64,000 bases of DNA from Ananas comosus (GCF_001540865.1 NC_033622.1:1266504-1330503); one strand, 5' to 3'. Positions 12,920-24,688 are shown, numbered from the stretch's first letter. Notes: generated from the sequence alone by a model not told the origin. Numbers and translations are program-made.

Positions 12920-13558
12920 GGGATGTGGAGCCACACGTTGGAGTAGGAGTTATAGTAATTAATTTGCTTGACCTTAGTTAATCACAACACAACATCTTTG
13001 GAATTGGGGTTTTAAAAAATATATATATTTATATACATGAGTTATGATTTTTTGAGGTTTGGATTTTGATTCCATTGACTTAAATGAGTTTTATTGTGCT
13101 TAGTGATCATATTTGACTCTCGCATTATGTGTAATAATAACAACTTAATTTCTTAGAGCACACCATTAAATTTATTTTTTTAATGTATTAATGTGATTTC
13201 AATGGTATATATATGAATGATCTGATCATGTAAATGGAGATAATTATTAGAACGGGTCTGATCCGGATCATTTTACTGAATCCAAACACATTACTTAATT
13301 AGCAGTACGTAATCCAAATCCGACCCAAACTATATAATTAATATCTCATTGGAGAAAACAAGCAAGGCAAATGGATAAATCTTACTACAACTAGCTAGAG
13401 AGAAAAATACTAAAATATATTTGACACCTAAAAATGTATTTGAGTTTTAAACTTTTTTAATTCATTTCTTTCAATTCCACTACTTTTTTAAATAAGCAAT
13501 TCAGATAAGATTCATACTCTTTTACCATATAACAGTAACTCCAATAAATACAATGGTG

Positions 13559-13713
13559 CTACCGACCGTCCCTAGAGCAAGTGGCAAAGGGCTTGGTGGT
13601 TGGTACCCAAGACCCAAGTTCGAATCCTAGTTGATTCACATTTCTAGTTAAGTTTATTTCTAAATGAAATGAACGAAATGGGTAGCGTGCTACCTATTTC
13701 TAAAAAAAAAAAA
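13559..13713 (+). mobile_element. tRNA-derived SINE, intact, with target duplication
   Basis: The head carries Pol III promoter-like boxes: A box near tagagcaagtggcaaagg, B box at agttcgaatcctag. The body ends in taagtttatttctaaatgaa, then the hairpin ggtagcgtgctacc (13681-13694), then poly-A. It is flanked by an 11-bp direct repeat, atacaatggtg, at 13548-13558 and 13714-13724, which shows target-primed insertion. The 3' tail is shared with the LINEs in this window. It has no protein and does not fold as a full tRNA. Confidence 0.9.
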
Positions 13714-13917
13714 ATACAATGGTGATGAACCATAAGATTCGTCATAGTTTAGGTCTTACATTTAGTAATCTTAGTCGATTTCGGATCGGTTTAAATATTT
13801 GTTTTTTTTTTGTAGTAATTTCATTCAATTTTGGATCGGGTTGGCGGGTTTGCAAGTAATTGAGACCAACACCCGTAAAATATGGTTGGATGTGTTTTTA
13901 AAATTAGTAGACAAAGA

Positions 13918-14064
13918 CCGACCGTCCCTAGAGCAAGTGGCAAAAGGCTTAGTGATTGATATCCGAGACCCAAGTTCGAATCCTAGTTGATTCACATTTC
14001 TAGCTAAGTTTATTTCTAAATGAAATAAAGAAGCGGGTAGCGTGCTATCTATCTCTCTCTCTCT

Positions 14065-14097
<33 letters not shown>

Positions 14098-14099
14098 AG
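13918..14099 (+). mobile_element. tRNA-derived SINE, second copy
   Basis: Same family as the copy about 200 bp upstream, with A and B boxes, the shared tail and the hairpin ggtag-cgtg-ctatc (one G-U pair), then a CT tract and about 30 A residues. The 13-bp duplication tagtagacaaaga lies at 13905-13917 and 14100-14112. The perfect duplication and long poly-A indicate a recent insertion. Confidence 0.9.
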
Positions 14100-14112
14100 T
14101 AGTAGACAAAGA

Positions 14113-15614
14113 AGATCAAGTTGGGGCAGAATTAAGAGCAAGCAGAGATATGATTCTCTATCTTTCAGTGAGACTGTAGAAAATATATCGTAACCAACTC
14201 ATTACGATGTACTGAACATTATTTTATTACATATAGAAGCAAACGAACTATTTTTGAACAGCAGAAAGTATATCCCATTTATCGTACATTCTCATCGCAC
14301 ATAACTAATATGCCGGCCATCCCAAACTGAGTCTTAGTGAGATGCCGCTCACACCGTCACACGCGACGAAAAGTCGGCGAAAGAGATGCCCAACTACATA
14401 AGAATTCGGCAAGGTAAGTGGCCTTTTAGAAGCCTATGAGGTTATTTTATGTTATTATAAGAAAATAATTTTTTTTTTGAAAAAAAAAGAGAAAAAGTAA
14501 GTTTAATTTATGAACTTAGGTTGGGGTCTCAATCCATGCCAAAATAGTCCACACATATAAATACATGTGCCAAACTTCGCCCTTTTTTTGTGGAAAGAGA
14601 CACAACACCTTTTAAAAATTGGTGTGCCTCTTTTTTTTTTTTTTTTGAGGGTGCATTGTCAAATGGAGGCAATTTAAGGGCCTTATAATACTAAACTAAT
14701 ATTATAAATCTTGAAGAAATAAAATCAAGCATTGTTAATTAATCTCTGTCTCCTTTTTTGAGGTTTTTAATAGCTATCAATTTAGATTTTTATCCTTTAT
14801 TTTCATTACATTAAGAGGCTTATGAACAGTTAAAAAGAAATTAAGTGTTGTTATTTCACCATTCTTTACAGAAAAAAAGGAACCATTTTGATGGTGAGAC
14901 GGTTTAATCTATTGTTATTATGTACACTAGTGCAGTAATTCGTGTAATGCAACCGGTAGATAATTAGAAAAAAAAAGAAAACGACGACAAAAAAAAGGAA
15001 ATAGCGATGGAAGAAGCAACGATAAAGGATGGGATAATTATCCTGCTGATGAAGGAAGCTAACAGCCGAAGTAAGTAGGAGAGGAACAGTGCAGTCCAAT
15101 GCAGAGGTCTGACTCGATTCGGTTCAAGCAAAAAAAGAGAAAAATCCGGCTTGGTTTAAGCAAAGAAAGAAAAAAAAACATGTAGAGAATTTGAACCGTT
15201 TGGAAGAGCCTATATTCAACAATGATTGGTTCGGTCCAAAGTGACCGAGCTAGTTCGAATGGAACAATCTTACATTTGGGATGAATCAACCAAAATAACT
15301 AAAATTTGGACCCTGCCAATGTCATTATACCCGGCCTCTTTGAACCCGATCCAATAGCCCGGCCCAATAAAATGGACTGGATTGGACCCGACCCTTGAAA
15401 AATCAGAGTGTACTTAAGTTAAATGGGAGAAAATTAAATGTTCCTCGACATTTGTTATATAATTTAAAATGACCGCTTTTCTTCAAAAGTTTAAGCCGTC
15501 AAAGAACAATATTTTTAATATTTATATTCAATACTATAACCTTTTTTTTTTTTTTTACTCTCATTATTGGATAAATAACATGTTTTTGATGCGGAATATA
15601 TAGAGAATGGAAAA
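14113..15614. other. Intergenic DNA without a recognised gene
   Basis: No domain-bearing frame. A GC-richer patch at 14310-14420 and purine/pyrimidine words at 15290-15410 (cccggcc, gacccgaccc) look like hAT-like subterminal debris. Poly-T tracts occur at 14630-14646 and 15540-15556. Confidence 0.4.
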
Positions 15615-15789
15615 TACTACTTGTACACTCCATCCAGGGTGTATAAGTTACATCTTATATACCCATCCAATGGGTGGGGTGTTAACTACCGGTCACATCA
15701 AGTTGCTGGTGAAAATATCTCATCCATTGGATAGATAAGGTGTAAGATATACACCCAAAATAGAATGCAGGTATATGTAACATTGCTCC
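15615..15789. mobile_element. Foldback MITE of the 'tgtacac...cattgctc' type
   Basis: The inner arms are inverted copies: gtgtataagttacatcttata and catccaatgg on the left, ccattggataga and aaggtgtaagatatacaccc on the right. The right end reads gtaacattgctc. Similar ends (aggtgtacatacagcattgctc) close a copy at 20,170-20,355, and fragments occur near 22,800-22,860 and 49,780-49,840. No coding capacity; exact ends and target duplication were not resolved. Confidence 0.5.
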
Positions 15790-15947
15790 TAGAGATTGGA
15801 GAGACAAAATAAAAAAAATGGTAGAGACACCACAAGCTAATATAATTCTCAAGAATAAGTGGCTTAAAATGGACACCATGCTCATAAATCAGTAAGAAAC
15901 AAATCATGTTCACACCTTAATAATTTTGTGACAAATACAAAAGAACA

Positions 15948-16118
15948 TGTTAGAACAATTTCACAAATTGTGTTAAATATAAAAATGTTTAAAACACTGT
16001 TCTCTAACAGTTTAAGCTTTTAGAGTACAACGGTTGTTTCACATGGTATCAGAGAAAAATATTTAAAACATTGTTCTCTAACGGCTTAAGCTTTTAGAGT
16101 ACAACGGTTGTTTCACAA
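15948..16118 (+). mobile_element. LTR-retrotransposon remnant (TRIM-like, two LTR copies around a primer-binding site)
   Basis: A stretch beginning tgttagaaca and ending ttgtttcaca is followed at once by tggtatcagag, the usual primer-binding site for initiator Met-tRNA. About 10 bp later the last ~60 bp of the same stretch is repeated (aagcttttagagtacaacgg in both), again ending in ttgtttcaca. This is what is left when an LTR element loses its interior. It ends seven bases beyond the stop codon of the VAN3-binding-protein-like gene on the other strand. Confidence 0.6.
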
Positions 16119-16124
16119 ATTGAA

Positions 16125-18540
16125 TTATGTTTCATACTTACGGAAAGTTTTAGAAAGCATTAGCATGTGGTTCATGGTGGTGACCCATTTCTTGTGCAAT
16201 TCATAGTTTGGCGCCTTGAGCTCGATCCTTCCCTTGTTCGTCGTAATTTCGATGAAATAGGATGCATCCTTTTCGGTATGAGGCGTTTCTGACGGGCTCG
16301 TGCGCACGTCGTAAATGATACCTGCAGTTGTTCAGTAATCAGATGAAACTTTGTTTTCGCGAACACGAAATGGAGGAACTTGTAATGTAGAAACTTTTGG
16401 CTTGCTTTTTGTTTTACTCGAAAAGGCCGTCAACATGTTGGCCTTCTTGATCTTCAGAACAATCTTGCCATCTTTGTTTAGGATAGCCGAGACTGATCGT
16501 AATCGGCATTTGCCTGAGAAGTACAGCATGAATGCATGATATACATATTTGTATGGTCATGTTGTTTCATCAAAGGCTTTTGCTAGCAAGATTTCTATTA
16601 TAGTTACCGTCCGGCGTCGCCACGAGGATCTCATCGCCCTTCGCTAGTGATGCTCTACACCTTCCGAAGTTGAAGTCGAACTCATCGCATAAAAAGCTTG
16701 GTGCACTCCATTTTATCCTCGTGCCGTAACCCGGCCTTCCTCTTAGTGTTTGTGCACCTCTCAATGCTGAAACATCCGGAGAGAGTCGTTTTTAGTAAGT
16801 CTTACTTATAGACCTCTTTTAGGCATTATGAAGAAGCGTCATATGCGTGGCACCTGCTTGGCGCAACTTGAGCTTCTGTAGAGCTGTTTGGAGAAGCATT
16901 AGATGGTTACGTTGACGCAAAAAGAGAAGCTTTAAAGTACAGCTTCCACTTTTGGTGATAAAAGAAACTCATTTCAGCTTATCGCGACAGCAAAAGCTCT
17001 TGACTTTTTGTTCGCCAACTTTTGCTTCTTGATGTTGCGAAGATGCTCCAGAAGCTTGGCCAAACAGGCACACGTAGTGTTCGAGGATAATGAGAGAATG
17101 AGGAAAATACATGTTACTGCTGCAGCAGTGAGTGTAATGATGCTGTTCGTGTCGGTGGAAGCCATGGCAGCATTTAAAGCAGAAGGCTGTTCCCGCTTTG
17201 CTCCGATGGCTTCTGCTACTCGGCCGCAATGTGCTGTGACTAGTGCAGCAGCAGAAGCCACAGCTGTTTCTGTCAGAGAAGCCGTTTCGCTCGCTTCGGT
17301 ATTCTCTGCTGCTATAGCTGCAAGTGCTGCAGCAAGTTCTGCAATAGATACAGCTGCGTACACCTCGGCTTTCTGCAGCCTCTCCTCCTCTTTTCTTCTT
17401 TGCTTCTTTTCCTTCACCCACTTCTTCAGATTGATCCCTTTCGAAGGCTTAATCCGTCGAGAGATCTGCGAGAAATACCCTTCTTTTTTTTAGTAACTAC
17501 TGATTTATAAGCTCGACATTGTGCACATTTGCTTATCGCGTTCATTAAATGTTCTTGCTTACACATTTTTTTTGTTGAAAATAGATCTTTGTAATTCTAA
17601 TTGTGTAACAGAGCAAACTTTGATTCAGTGTGTTGTAAATGAAGTTGATTAGAGCTAATCTATATATAACAGCGCGAACTTGTTCTTGCTGTGGCCCTGA
17701 GATGCATTTGAAGTTGTTAAAATTTCAAATCCTATATAAATTGTTGTATAAGATTTCATGACAAACAACAATGAACATCAACAAGGAACTATGATCAACC
17801 GCTCGTTTGTATTCGCACCGTACCGATTCCTTACTTAGTCCATGATCATCCTCCGATTCTGGATGAATTGCATTCTGAAGCCATATCCATGACTGCAGAA
17901 ACGAAAAAAAAAAAATTCGTGTCAATTCAACGGAGCCTATCATCGGAGTTCTTGAGTTTTTCAGATCTCTTTTACTGTCAGATCGTCGAACTTCCGCTGC
18001 TGCATTGACTTCTCATCGCCAACGTCGATCTCCAACCTCTCGTTGCTCTTCTGCAAACTAGCAGATTCTCATTGCTTCTATTTGTTCCAATGATATATAG
18101 TTATTTCGATTCAAACGTGTTGGAAATAATAAGCAGCGGAAACTTACAAACCGGATAGCCAACGTATCCGGGAACCGGAATCGGATCGGGTTGCTCATTT
18201 TACAAGCCTTTTTGGATCGTCNATTCAAACGTGTTGGAAATAATAAGCAGCGGAAACTTACAAACCGGATAGCCAACGTATCCGGGAACCGGAATCGGAT
18301 CGGGTTGCTCATTTTACCCGCCAATGTGGACACACCATATGTCAACAATACGAATCGGCACAATGTGGACTACTTTATCAGTTCACTCACTGACGAAGAA
18401 CCTCTCGCATTACTTTGGAACGCAGCGACCGCCTCTTCTATCAGTATCATCGAACAATCCTCTACGGTCGGCCGAAAGATTCGAACTGCAGACGTGCACC
18501 GCGCATTCGAAAGGACACCGATCGACTCGAAGGATTCTTT
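16125..18540 (-). CDS. VAN3-binding-protein / FORKED-like protein (DUF828 + PH_2), multi-exon, 5' end missing
   Basis: Plant-specific family; known members bind the ARF-GAP VAN3/SCARFACE at vesicles and act in vein patterning and auxin canalisation. I could chain six coding segments with matching splice phases, read right to left: about 18540-18391, 17892-17824, 17465-17111, 16766-16608, 16513-16418 and 16321-16125. They give SWIWLQNAIHPES, then LKKWVKEKKQRRKEEERLQK with the DUF828 Ala-rich AAVSIAELAAALAAIAAEN, ITLTAAAVTSLRGAQTLRGR, and a C-terminal PH_2 region (DEILVATPDG, CRLRSVSAILNKDGKIVLKI, SYFIEITTNKGRIELKAPN, WVTTMNHMLMLSKTF). That is about 340 residues without the start. No Met-initiated first exon or family 'FL..SWS' motif was found upstream. 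The last exon contains a consensus donor (gtaagt) 13 nt before the stop, so a further 3' exon is possible. The first intron holds an assembly duplication. Confidence 0.82.
18105..18316. repeat. ~95-bp direct duplication around an N (likely assembly artefact)
   Basis: The block from cgattcaaacgtgttggaaa to gggttgctcattttac occurs at about 18,108-18,205 and again, essentially identical, at about 18,221-18,316, with the single N at 18,222 at the junction. An exact repeat abutting a gap character is what two unmerged contig ends produce. It lies in the first recognised intron of the VAN3-binding-protein-like gene, so the coding segments are unaffected. Confidence 0.75.
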
Positions 18541-18547
18541 AGTGGCA

Positions 18548-18656
18548 ATTGTGTGTGTGTGTGTGTGTGTGTTTTTTTTTTTTTTAATACAATGAGAAAA
18601 ATAATCATCACTATCAAATAAGATCCCAATAAATAAAAAAAAAAAAAAAAAAAAAA
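18548..18656. repeat. (GT)n, poly-T and poly-A tracts
   Basis: A (GT)n run at 18550-18571 is followed by poly-T, and an A-rich tract lies at 18637-18656. These lie just upstream of the first recognised coding segment of the leftward gene and hinder finding its true first exon. Confidence 0.8.
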
Positions 18657-19226
18657 TTACGTGAGTAAAGAGGGCCTTCATGGTCCTCATAAATTAATCT
18701 CATTAGTGTTGATGGAGTATTGCTGCATCTTTGAATGGAATTAAAAGCTATTCACATTCAAAATGTGGATGCTTTTATGTATGAGAGGGAGATCATTAAA
18801 TTTATGGTTTATTTGTGTGTTCATGGTGTGCAAATATTAGGAGAATATAACTCATCTTAATCAAATGAGAATTGTTGGAATATATATAACTCATCTTAAT
18901 CATTAAATTAATTGTTATGGTTGGTATCTTGGTGTGCTATGCTTGTTATTGTTGGGAGGAGATGTTGGGGAGCCACTTTCTTAACACAGCTAGCAATGGA
19001 ATTAGAAAATTTAAGTGGTTATTTATATGGTGTTATGGAATTTTCCCAAGAATTAATTCATGTTATATATATGGGGAAAAAAAGGTTTATAATTTGGGGA
19101 AAGTTGACCAGGAAATATGCCCTAATTATTGGTCATTATTATTATTCAATGATGAAACTGAAAATATGTTCCAAGCTTTTTTCTTTCTTTTTTTTTTTTT
19201 CTATTTTTAACTTATTAACCTGGCAA

Positions 19227-19345
19227 TATTTTTTTTTTTTTTTTTGTTTTTGAGAATAAGATAGCATGCTACCTGCCTCATTCATCGATCATAATAAATT
19301 TAGCTACATATGTGAGGCAACTAGGTCTCTCAAGCAAAGCTGAAA
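19227..19345 (-). mobile_element. LINE 3' tail, severely 5'-truncated
   Basis: Read on the minus strand: gcctcacatatgtagctaaa, then tgaatgaggcaggtagcatg and the hairpin ggtag-catg-ctatc (plus-strand 19260-19273), then a poly-A tract (poly-T at 19227-19245). This matches the tails of the LINEs at 4.5 and 25 kb. Only the untranslated end is left, and I did not find its target duplication. Confidence 0.65.
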
Positions 19346-19989
19346 AATAATAATAATAACAATAATAATAACTTTTTTTGGAAAATTTTTATTGTTTGTT
19401 CATTCAATTGGATGATTATGGCATCATAACTTTTGGAAAATAATTTTTGGCTCAATAGGCTTGATATATGGAAAAATAATTTGGAGTTATTGGAGACCAA
19501 AATTTTGAATTAGAGTTTCAATATTTGAAGTTCATTAGTCGATTTAAAAACTGTAGATTTTTTTTGTTTGTCAAATATCTAACTTCTGGTTAGCGAGTAC
19601 ATTTGCGGCATAACTTTTTGAGATACCAATTATCACAATGGATCTAGGTGGGTTAGACTAGTGCTTGAGGGGCCTAAGCTATATTTATACCTAACAGAGA
19701 AATTAGAAACAACTTTTTGTGGGCCTTAACAATTTGGCTCTTCATGTGACAGGTACATAAAATGTTTGAAAAATGCTCTCTGTGGACAATGTATGTAGGG
19801 TGTACATTTGGCTTTTTATGCTGATAGGTGTAACGGTCGAACTCAGTAGCACTAATAACCGGATTTAAATATTCTGGACCGGTGATTTTAGTTCTAATGT
19901 GTATGTTACAAATAAGCACGTTAGTCTAATTACATACATAGCCGAAGATTATCAAACGATGTGAATATTAGCTCACACTTCTGACCAGT

Positions 19990-20130
19990 GACCAACTCTG
20001 ATACCAACTATAATGACTCGCCTATTAACATTAATAATTCGTTAGGCACAAAATACTTAAAACTTAGTTATTAGTTTTTGTGTGCCTTTCATATGTAAGG
20101 ACTCATACTCTTCTATGCTATCTGATATGA
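19990..20130 (-). mobile_element. Possible LTR-retrotransposon primer-binding site and LTR edge
   Basis: On the minus strand attatagttggtatcagag places a primer-binding-site-like word (tggtatcagag) directly after gactcgc...cattata, as at the inner edge of a 5' LTR. No second LTR, no paired ends and no coding region were seen, so this is a weak call. Confidence 0.3.
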
Positions 20131-20169
20131 AACTATTGAGGTACATAATAGACACATGAAATGCTTGAA

Positions 20170-20355
20170 AGATACTACATGTACACCCTATGTATAAAGT
20201 GTAAATATTACACCCACCCTTAAAAAAATTAATTTTTTCTGAATATGTAGTATAAAAAAAGAAGGTTGACGAGATTAGTGAGTAGATAATAGTCTTTGGA
20301 TAGTTAGGATGTAAAATTTATACCATAATTATAGGTGTACATACAGCATTGCTCA
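20170..20355. mobile_element. Foldback MITE of the 'tgtacac...cattgctc' type, second copy
   Basis: The left end is actacatgtacaccctatg and the right end ataggtgtacatacagcattgctc; inner words gtgtaaatattacaccc and gatgtaaaatttatacc are inverted relatives. Same family as the 15.6-kb copy. No target duplication resolved. Confidence 0.5.
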
Positions 20356-20873
20356 AAATTCTAAAAATGTTATCAATTTTATCACCTAATTAGTTGCGAA
20401 ACATGTATTTTGTTCGATTGGAAAGTTCAAGGGCGCGCAATTCACAATATCATGACAACACAGGGAGTAATGTAGAAACCCTCACATTATATACAATTCT
20501 ATATATATTTAATATGACAGTTATTTTTTGAAAGACACGTAAAATTGATAAAACTTAAACTAAGTAGTATAAACCTTTCATATAATTATTTATTCTAAGT
20601 CAAAACTCTTGTAGAAAATATCCCCTGAAGAGTTGCCATCTTTAAACATTAGCTTATCCTACATATCCTAGCTATGAATAGTACAACATGGTTACAAAAA
20701 GGAAAACATACCAAAGTGACCCATTACCATCTCCAAAGGCTTATCAATTTCATTGGTCTCACATGTGTTGTCACAACACAATCAATGGATTAGAAATGAC
20801 ATGCACAACAGTTAAATCAGGTTTAATATAAAATTAATTGACCCTATCTTAGCTATAGAGAGAGAGAGAAAGA

Positions 20874-21095
20874 GTCCAGCTATGTTACTTTTAAAAACAC
20901 AAAGTACTAAGTACTTGTAAGTTTTTCGCCGTTAGATTTATCCTTTCGACCGTTTTCAACTGTTGGATCATACTATTCAACCAACCACCTACTCAACCTT
21001 AGCGGACCATTATCATCATAACCATATATCTTTTAATCTAAGGAATGAAAACCTACAAGCACCAATAACTTGGTACTTTTAAAAGCATAGGAGCT
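20874..21095. mobile_element. ~220-bp MITE, family B
   Basis: Ends gctatgttacttttaaaa and acttttaaaagcataggagc are inverted relatives. The core carries the family words gccgttagatttatcc, ttcaaccaaccacctactcaacc and gaccattatcatcataacc. The family recurs at 30.6, 32.2, 52.9, 53.1 and 58.8 kb. No coding capacity; superfamily not determined. Confidence 0.65.
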
Positions 21096-21332
21096 CAATG
21101 ACAAGTGCAATGATCCAATTCTATTCTATTACAACATATATGCCCAGCTACAATGACAAGTACAATGATCCCATTCTCTTATGTTCTTATTCGAACGGTA
21201 TGTTCAAATCACATAAGAATATTACATGATAATGGAAAAAGGAAATGATATGCCGACAACCAATGAGGGCTCGTAATCTTTACAACTCCTCATTCAACAG
21301 CATTGAAAATTAATCCTCTTTAGCTTTTAGTA

Positions 21333-21336
<4 letters not shown>

Positions 21337-21371
<35 letters not shown>
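21337..21371. repeat. (AAT)n microsatellite
   Basis: Uninterrupted AAT units over about 35 bp. Confidence 0.9.
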
Positions 21372-21372
<1 letters not shown>

Positions 21373-22206
21373 TGAACTTGACTTTTAGATGGGCCAAGTT
21401 TTAGAATTACAATCCATAAAGGATTGTAGATCTAACACCCCTCAATTTAAAAAAAAGGGTATTTTTCAATTTGGCCTCCTATAATTTCAAATTTTGTTAT
21501 ATCATCCTACATTTCAAAAAGCTACACTAAATTTTTCATAATTTTATTTTTGTTTCATGCTAAATATCTATCATTAAATAGAGCTAACTAGGATAATAAA
21601 ATGATACTTTTTAAAAATCACATAGAAGTACAATGTAATATTTTTCTATTCTATAATCTATATTTTATACATTGTTGTTTGCAGGATGTGTCACTTTATT
21701 ATCCTATTTAACTATGTTTATTAGGATGATATAAAAATAAAATCATAAAATAATTAAGTATAATTTTTTAAATCACATAATGACAAAAAAAAAAAAATGT
21801 GTTGATTTCCGGAGGGCAAATTAAAGTTTACCCCAAAAAGAAAAGAACTCACATTATGGTAAGTAATTAATAGCTTTTGAAAGAAACCACTTGCACACCT
21901 GCTTATAGGTATAAAATAGTAATATTCGGATGAATCTTGTCGAAGATTTACGTTGGCTATTTATTATTGGCTAAAATATGTCCAACTTACTGTCCTGTGA
22001 TATTAGGCCTAAGAAAATTAATAACTTAAGCGGATAAGTCCAATAAATTAAGTAATACTACAATCCAAACTTAATTAACAATAAAAGATCTAACAATAAA
22101 TCTAACGTCCATATATATTGTCATGTCGAAGTCCGTAAACACGCTAGTTGATCCTTTCTGTGTGATGAGTACGGCCTTCCTATCACCATATATATATATA
22201 TATATA
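21372..22206. other. Intergenic DNA without a recognised gene
   Basis: AT-rich sequence with no gene-like frame and no repeat ends that I can pair. It ends in a (TA)n tract at 22190-22206 that forms the target of the next MITE. Confidence 0.5.
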
Positions 22207-22747
22207 GAGTTGAGCTGGAATGCTATCGGTAGCAAACGAGTTCCGTTGCCACCCATTTGTTTTCGATGATGGAGCTTTCAAATTGACGATCGGCACCGTT
22301 GAACATGATCTATATCACTTGAAGTATCTAGAAATCAAATTTCAAATCTTTTCGACATCATTTACCTAATGATCAAAGGATTTCAAAATTAGTAATTTTA
22401 ATGGTTGATATGAGGGATTTTCTCGTTTAACGGTGTAAAGCTATCCAAATCAATTGAATTTTGGTTAGAAAATTCTTTAAACTATTTAGAATAAGATCTA
22501 TACTCTTGATCAAGATTACAAAATTTTTATCATCATTTTTCAGAGAATATTCATTTTCAGCCATTCATTTTTATGCCCACTTGATGGACAAGAAAACAAT
22601 ATGGGAAAAGTATGAAATTTGATTTCTAGATACTTCAAGTGGTATAGATCATTTTCAACGGTGCCGATCGTCGATTTGGAGGCTCCATCATCGAAAACAA
22701 ATGGGTGGCAACGGAGCCCGTTTGCTACTAATAGTATTCCAGCTCAA

Positions 22748-22750
<3 letters not shown>
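22207..22750. mobile_element. 544-bp foldback MITE, Mutator-like (subfamily 2)
   Basis: The end gagttgagctggaatgctat is matched by the inverted tagtattccagctcaactc. Arms of roughly 200 bp are near-perfect complements (ctttcaaattgacgatcggc against gccgatcgtcgatttggagg). Both sides are tatata tracts, so the target duplication is hidden in simple repeat. A close sister with a clear 10-bp duplication lies at 24145-24688. Confidence 0.85.
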
Positions 22751-22791
<41 letters not shown>

Positions 22792-23678
22792 ATAGTTGTT
22801 TAACGCTTACATTCACAATTTACACCTTTAAATGTGTACACAGGTGGCATTGCTCATAGCATTTTTTTTTTATAATTTAGATTAATTACTAAAAAAAGTA
22901 CCTAGAAAGTGACATCACAAGTGACCATGTACTACATTCATGTCAATTTTTCATTTGATAGCGTTGCAGACATACCCATTTGAAACAGAACAATCAAACA
23001 GTATTATGATAATTTAAAGTGTATCATCACAGAATAATGTGTCAAATTAATAAGATACAACTAAATGCACTTTGCCCTTTTACAAAGAGAGTAATTAAAA
23101 TATATAGTTTTGTGTTAATTTTAAAACAATTCTGTATCATGTGAACTACTTGATGGGTGGGAAAAATATTTATAAAAATAGTTGAGCTATGTGTTACCTC
23201 TTTTAAGTGATGCGATTAACAAATAATGCAACGAAAGTATAAATTAATTTTTATTAATTAAATATTATTGATAAGTCAGTATTTTTATATAATTTTTGAA
23301 TTGAAAAATAGTTTTAAAATCCCGCCTACATACTGACACATTATAATACGACTCATCAGTGGTGTATAAAGAGTACAAAATGTCGCTTGGGGTTTTCTTA
23401 GTTTGGAGAGAGACACATATCAAAAATGGTATAATTAATGTTGTTATCAACCCACAATTTTTCACAAGCATGCTTTGCATATATGGAAAACTATTATGGC
23501 ACTTTGAAAAATGCCTGTATATGTTAACCAATTAAAAGATTTTTCCTATCATAATGGAGCCAATATTGAAAAAAATTGTAACATAAATTCCATATACGCA
23601 GGGAAATGCTTTGCACTCCCCCACAGTGTTGTTCCTATAAGGTTTTAATGTATTAGCACAACAATATGACACTTTAAG
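22751..23678. other. Intergenic DNA without a recognised gene
   Basis: It opens with a (TA)n tract to 22788 and a fragment of the 'tgtacac...cattgctc' MITE family (22,795-22,860). The frame at 23,265-23,531 has no domain I know. Nothing else stands out. Confidence 0.45.
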
Positions 23679-23833
23679 GACCGTCCCTAGCGCAAGTGGT
23701 AAAGGGCATGGTGATTGATATCCGAGACTCAAGTTCGAATCCTAATTGATTCACATTTTTAGCTAAGTTTATTTCTAAATGAAATAAACGAAACGGATAG
23801 CGTGCTATCTATCTCTCTCAACAAAAAAAAAAA
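23679..23833 (+). mobile_element. tRNA-derived SINE, third copy
   Basis: Same family as the 13.6-kb copies: A-box-like tagcgcaagtggtaaagg, B box agttcgaatcctaa, shared tail and poly-A. Its hairpin reads gatag-cgtg-ctatc (23796-23809), where the second base pair has changed from G-C to A-T on both sides, a compensatory change. I did not find a clear target duplication. Confidence 0.85.
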
Positions 23834-24144
23834 GGCTTCACATAATAGACGCCGTTGCATCAATTGCATTAATAACACATAAAGATAATATAACGAGGCG
23901 CTTATAGTAGTGTTCTTTTGTGTATGTATTGACACAAAAGTATGACACTTTTAGGTGTATGTTCATGAATCAATCAAAACTCTTCATATTATAAATGCCA
24001 ATGTATCAATTCTATCAATGATATATAAGAACAATATTATAAGATACCTGTAGTGGTACTCTTTTTTTTTTGTGAATAAATCAAACTCTAAAGCCATGTT
24101 ATTGGAAGCCGGAATAAGTTATCAAAAAACAATATATTTTACAT

Positions 24145-24688
24145 GAGTTGAGCTGCAATGCTATCGGTAGCAAACGGGCTCCGTTGCCACCTATTTGTTT
24201 TCGATGATGCAGCTTTCAAATCGACGATCGGCATCGTTGAATATGATCTATATCACTTGAAGTATTTAGAAATTAAAATTCAAATCTTTTCGACATTATT
24301 TACCTAATGATCAAAGGGTTTCAAAATTAGTAATTTTAATGGTTGATATGAGGGGTTTTCTTATTTAACTGTGTAAAACTATCCAAATCAATTGAATTTT
24401 GGTTAGAAAATTCTTTAAACTATTTAGAACAAGATCTATACTCTCGATCATGATTACAAAATTTATATCATCACTTTTTAGAGGATATTCATTTTCAGCC
24501 ATTCATTTTTACGCCCACTTGATGGACAAGAAAACAATATCGGAAAAATATGAAATTTGATTTCGAGATACTTCAAGTGATATAGATCATTTTCAACGGT
24601 GCCGATCGTCGATTTGGAGGCTCCATCATCGAAAACAAATGGGTGGCAACGGAGTCCGTTTGCTACCGATAGTATTCCAGCTCAACTC
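24145..24688. mobile_element. 544-bp foldback MITE, Mutator-like (subfamily 2), with 10-bp duplication
   Basis: Same ends and arms as the 22.2-kb copy (gagttgagctgcaatgctat on the left, tagtattccagctcaactc on the right). It is flanked by tattttacat at 24135-24144 and 24689-24698. This duplication gives the best evidence that the family is Mutator-like and that the ends are placed correctly. No open frame. Confidence 0.9.

Larger units (their letters stand above)
9810..13547. other. Intergenic DNA without a recognised gene
   Basis: AT-rich sequence with no gene-like frame. It holds one decayed foldback MITE, several dinucleotide repeats and scattered fragments of the foldback family inner region (around 10,240-10,420). 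The frames across the GA/CT repeats are low-complexity artefacts. Confidence 0.5.
18660..20873. other. Intergenic DNA without a recognised gene
   Basis: Open frames at 18,912-19,253 have no recognisable domain and run into poly-T, so I do not call a gene. The stretch holds a LINE tail, a possible primer-binding site of an LTR element and a foldback MITE, listed separately. Confidence 0.45.

Noticed and set aside
13559..13640. tRNA gene
   Set aside because: It has A and B boxes but no cloverleaf, and has a SINE tail with poly-A and target duplication.
18912..19253. Possible protein gene
   Set aside because: No domain, ends in poly-T tracts, two overlapping frames give different proteins.
19990..20130. 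A full LTR retrotransposon
   Set aside because: Only a primer-binding-site-like word was found, with no second LTR or coding region; kept as a weak feature only.
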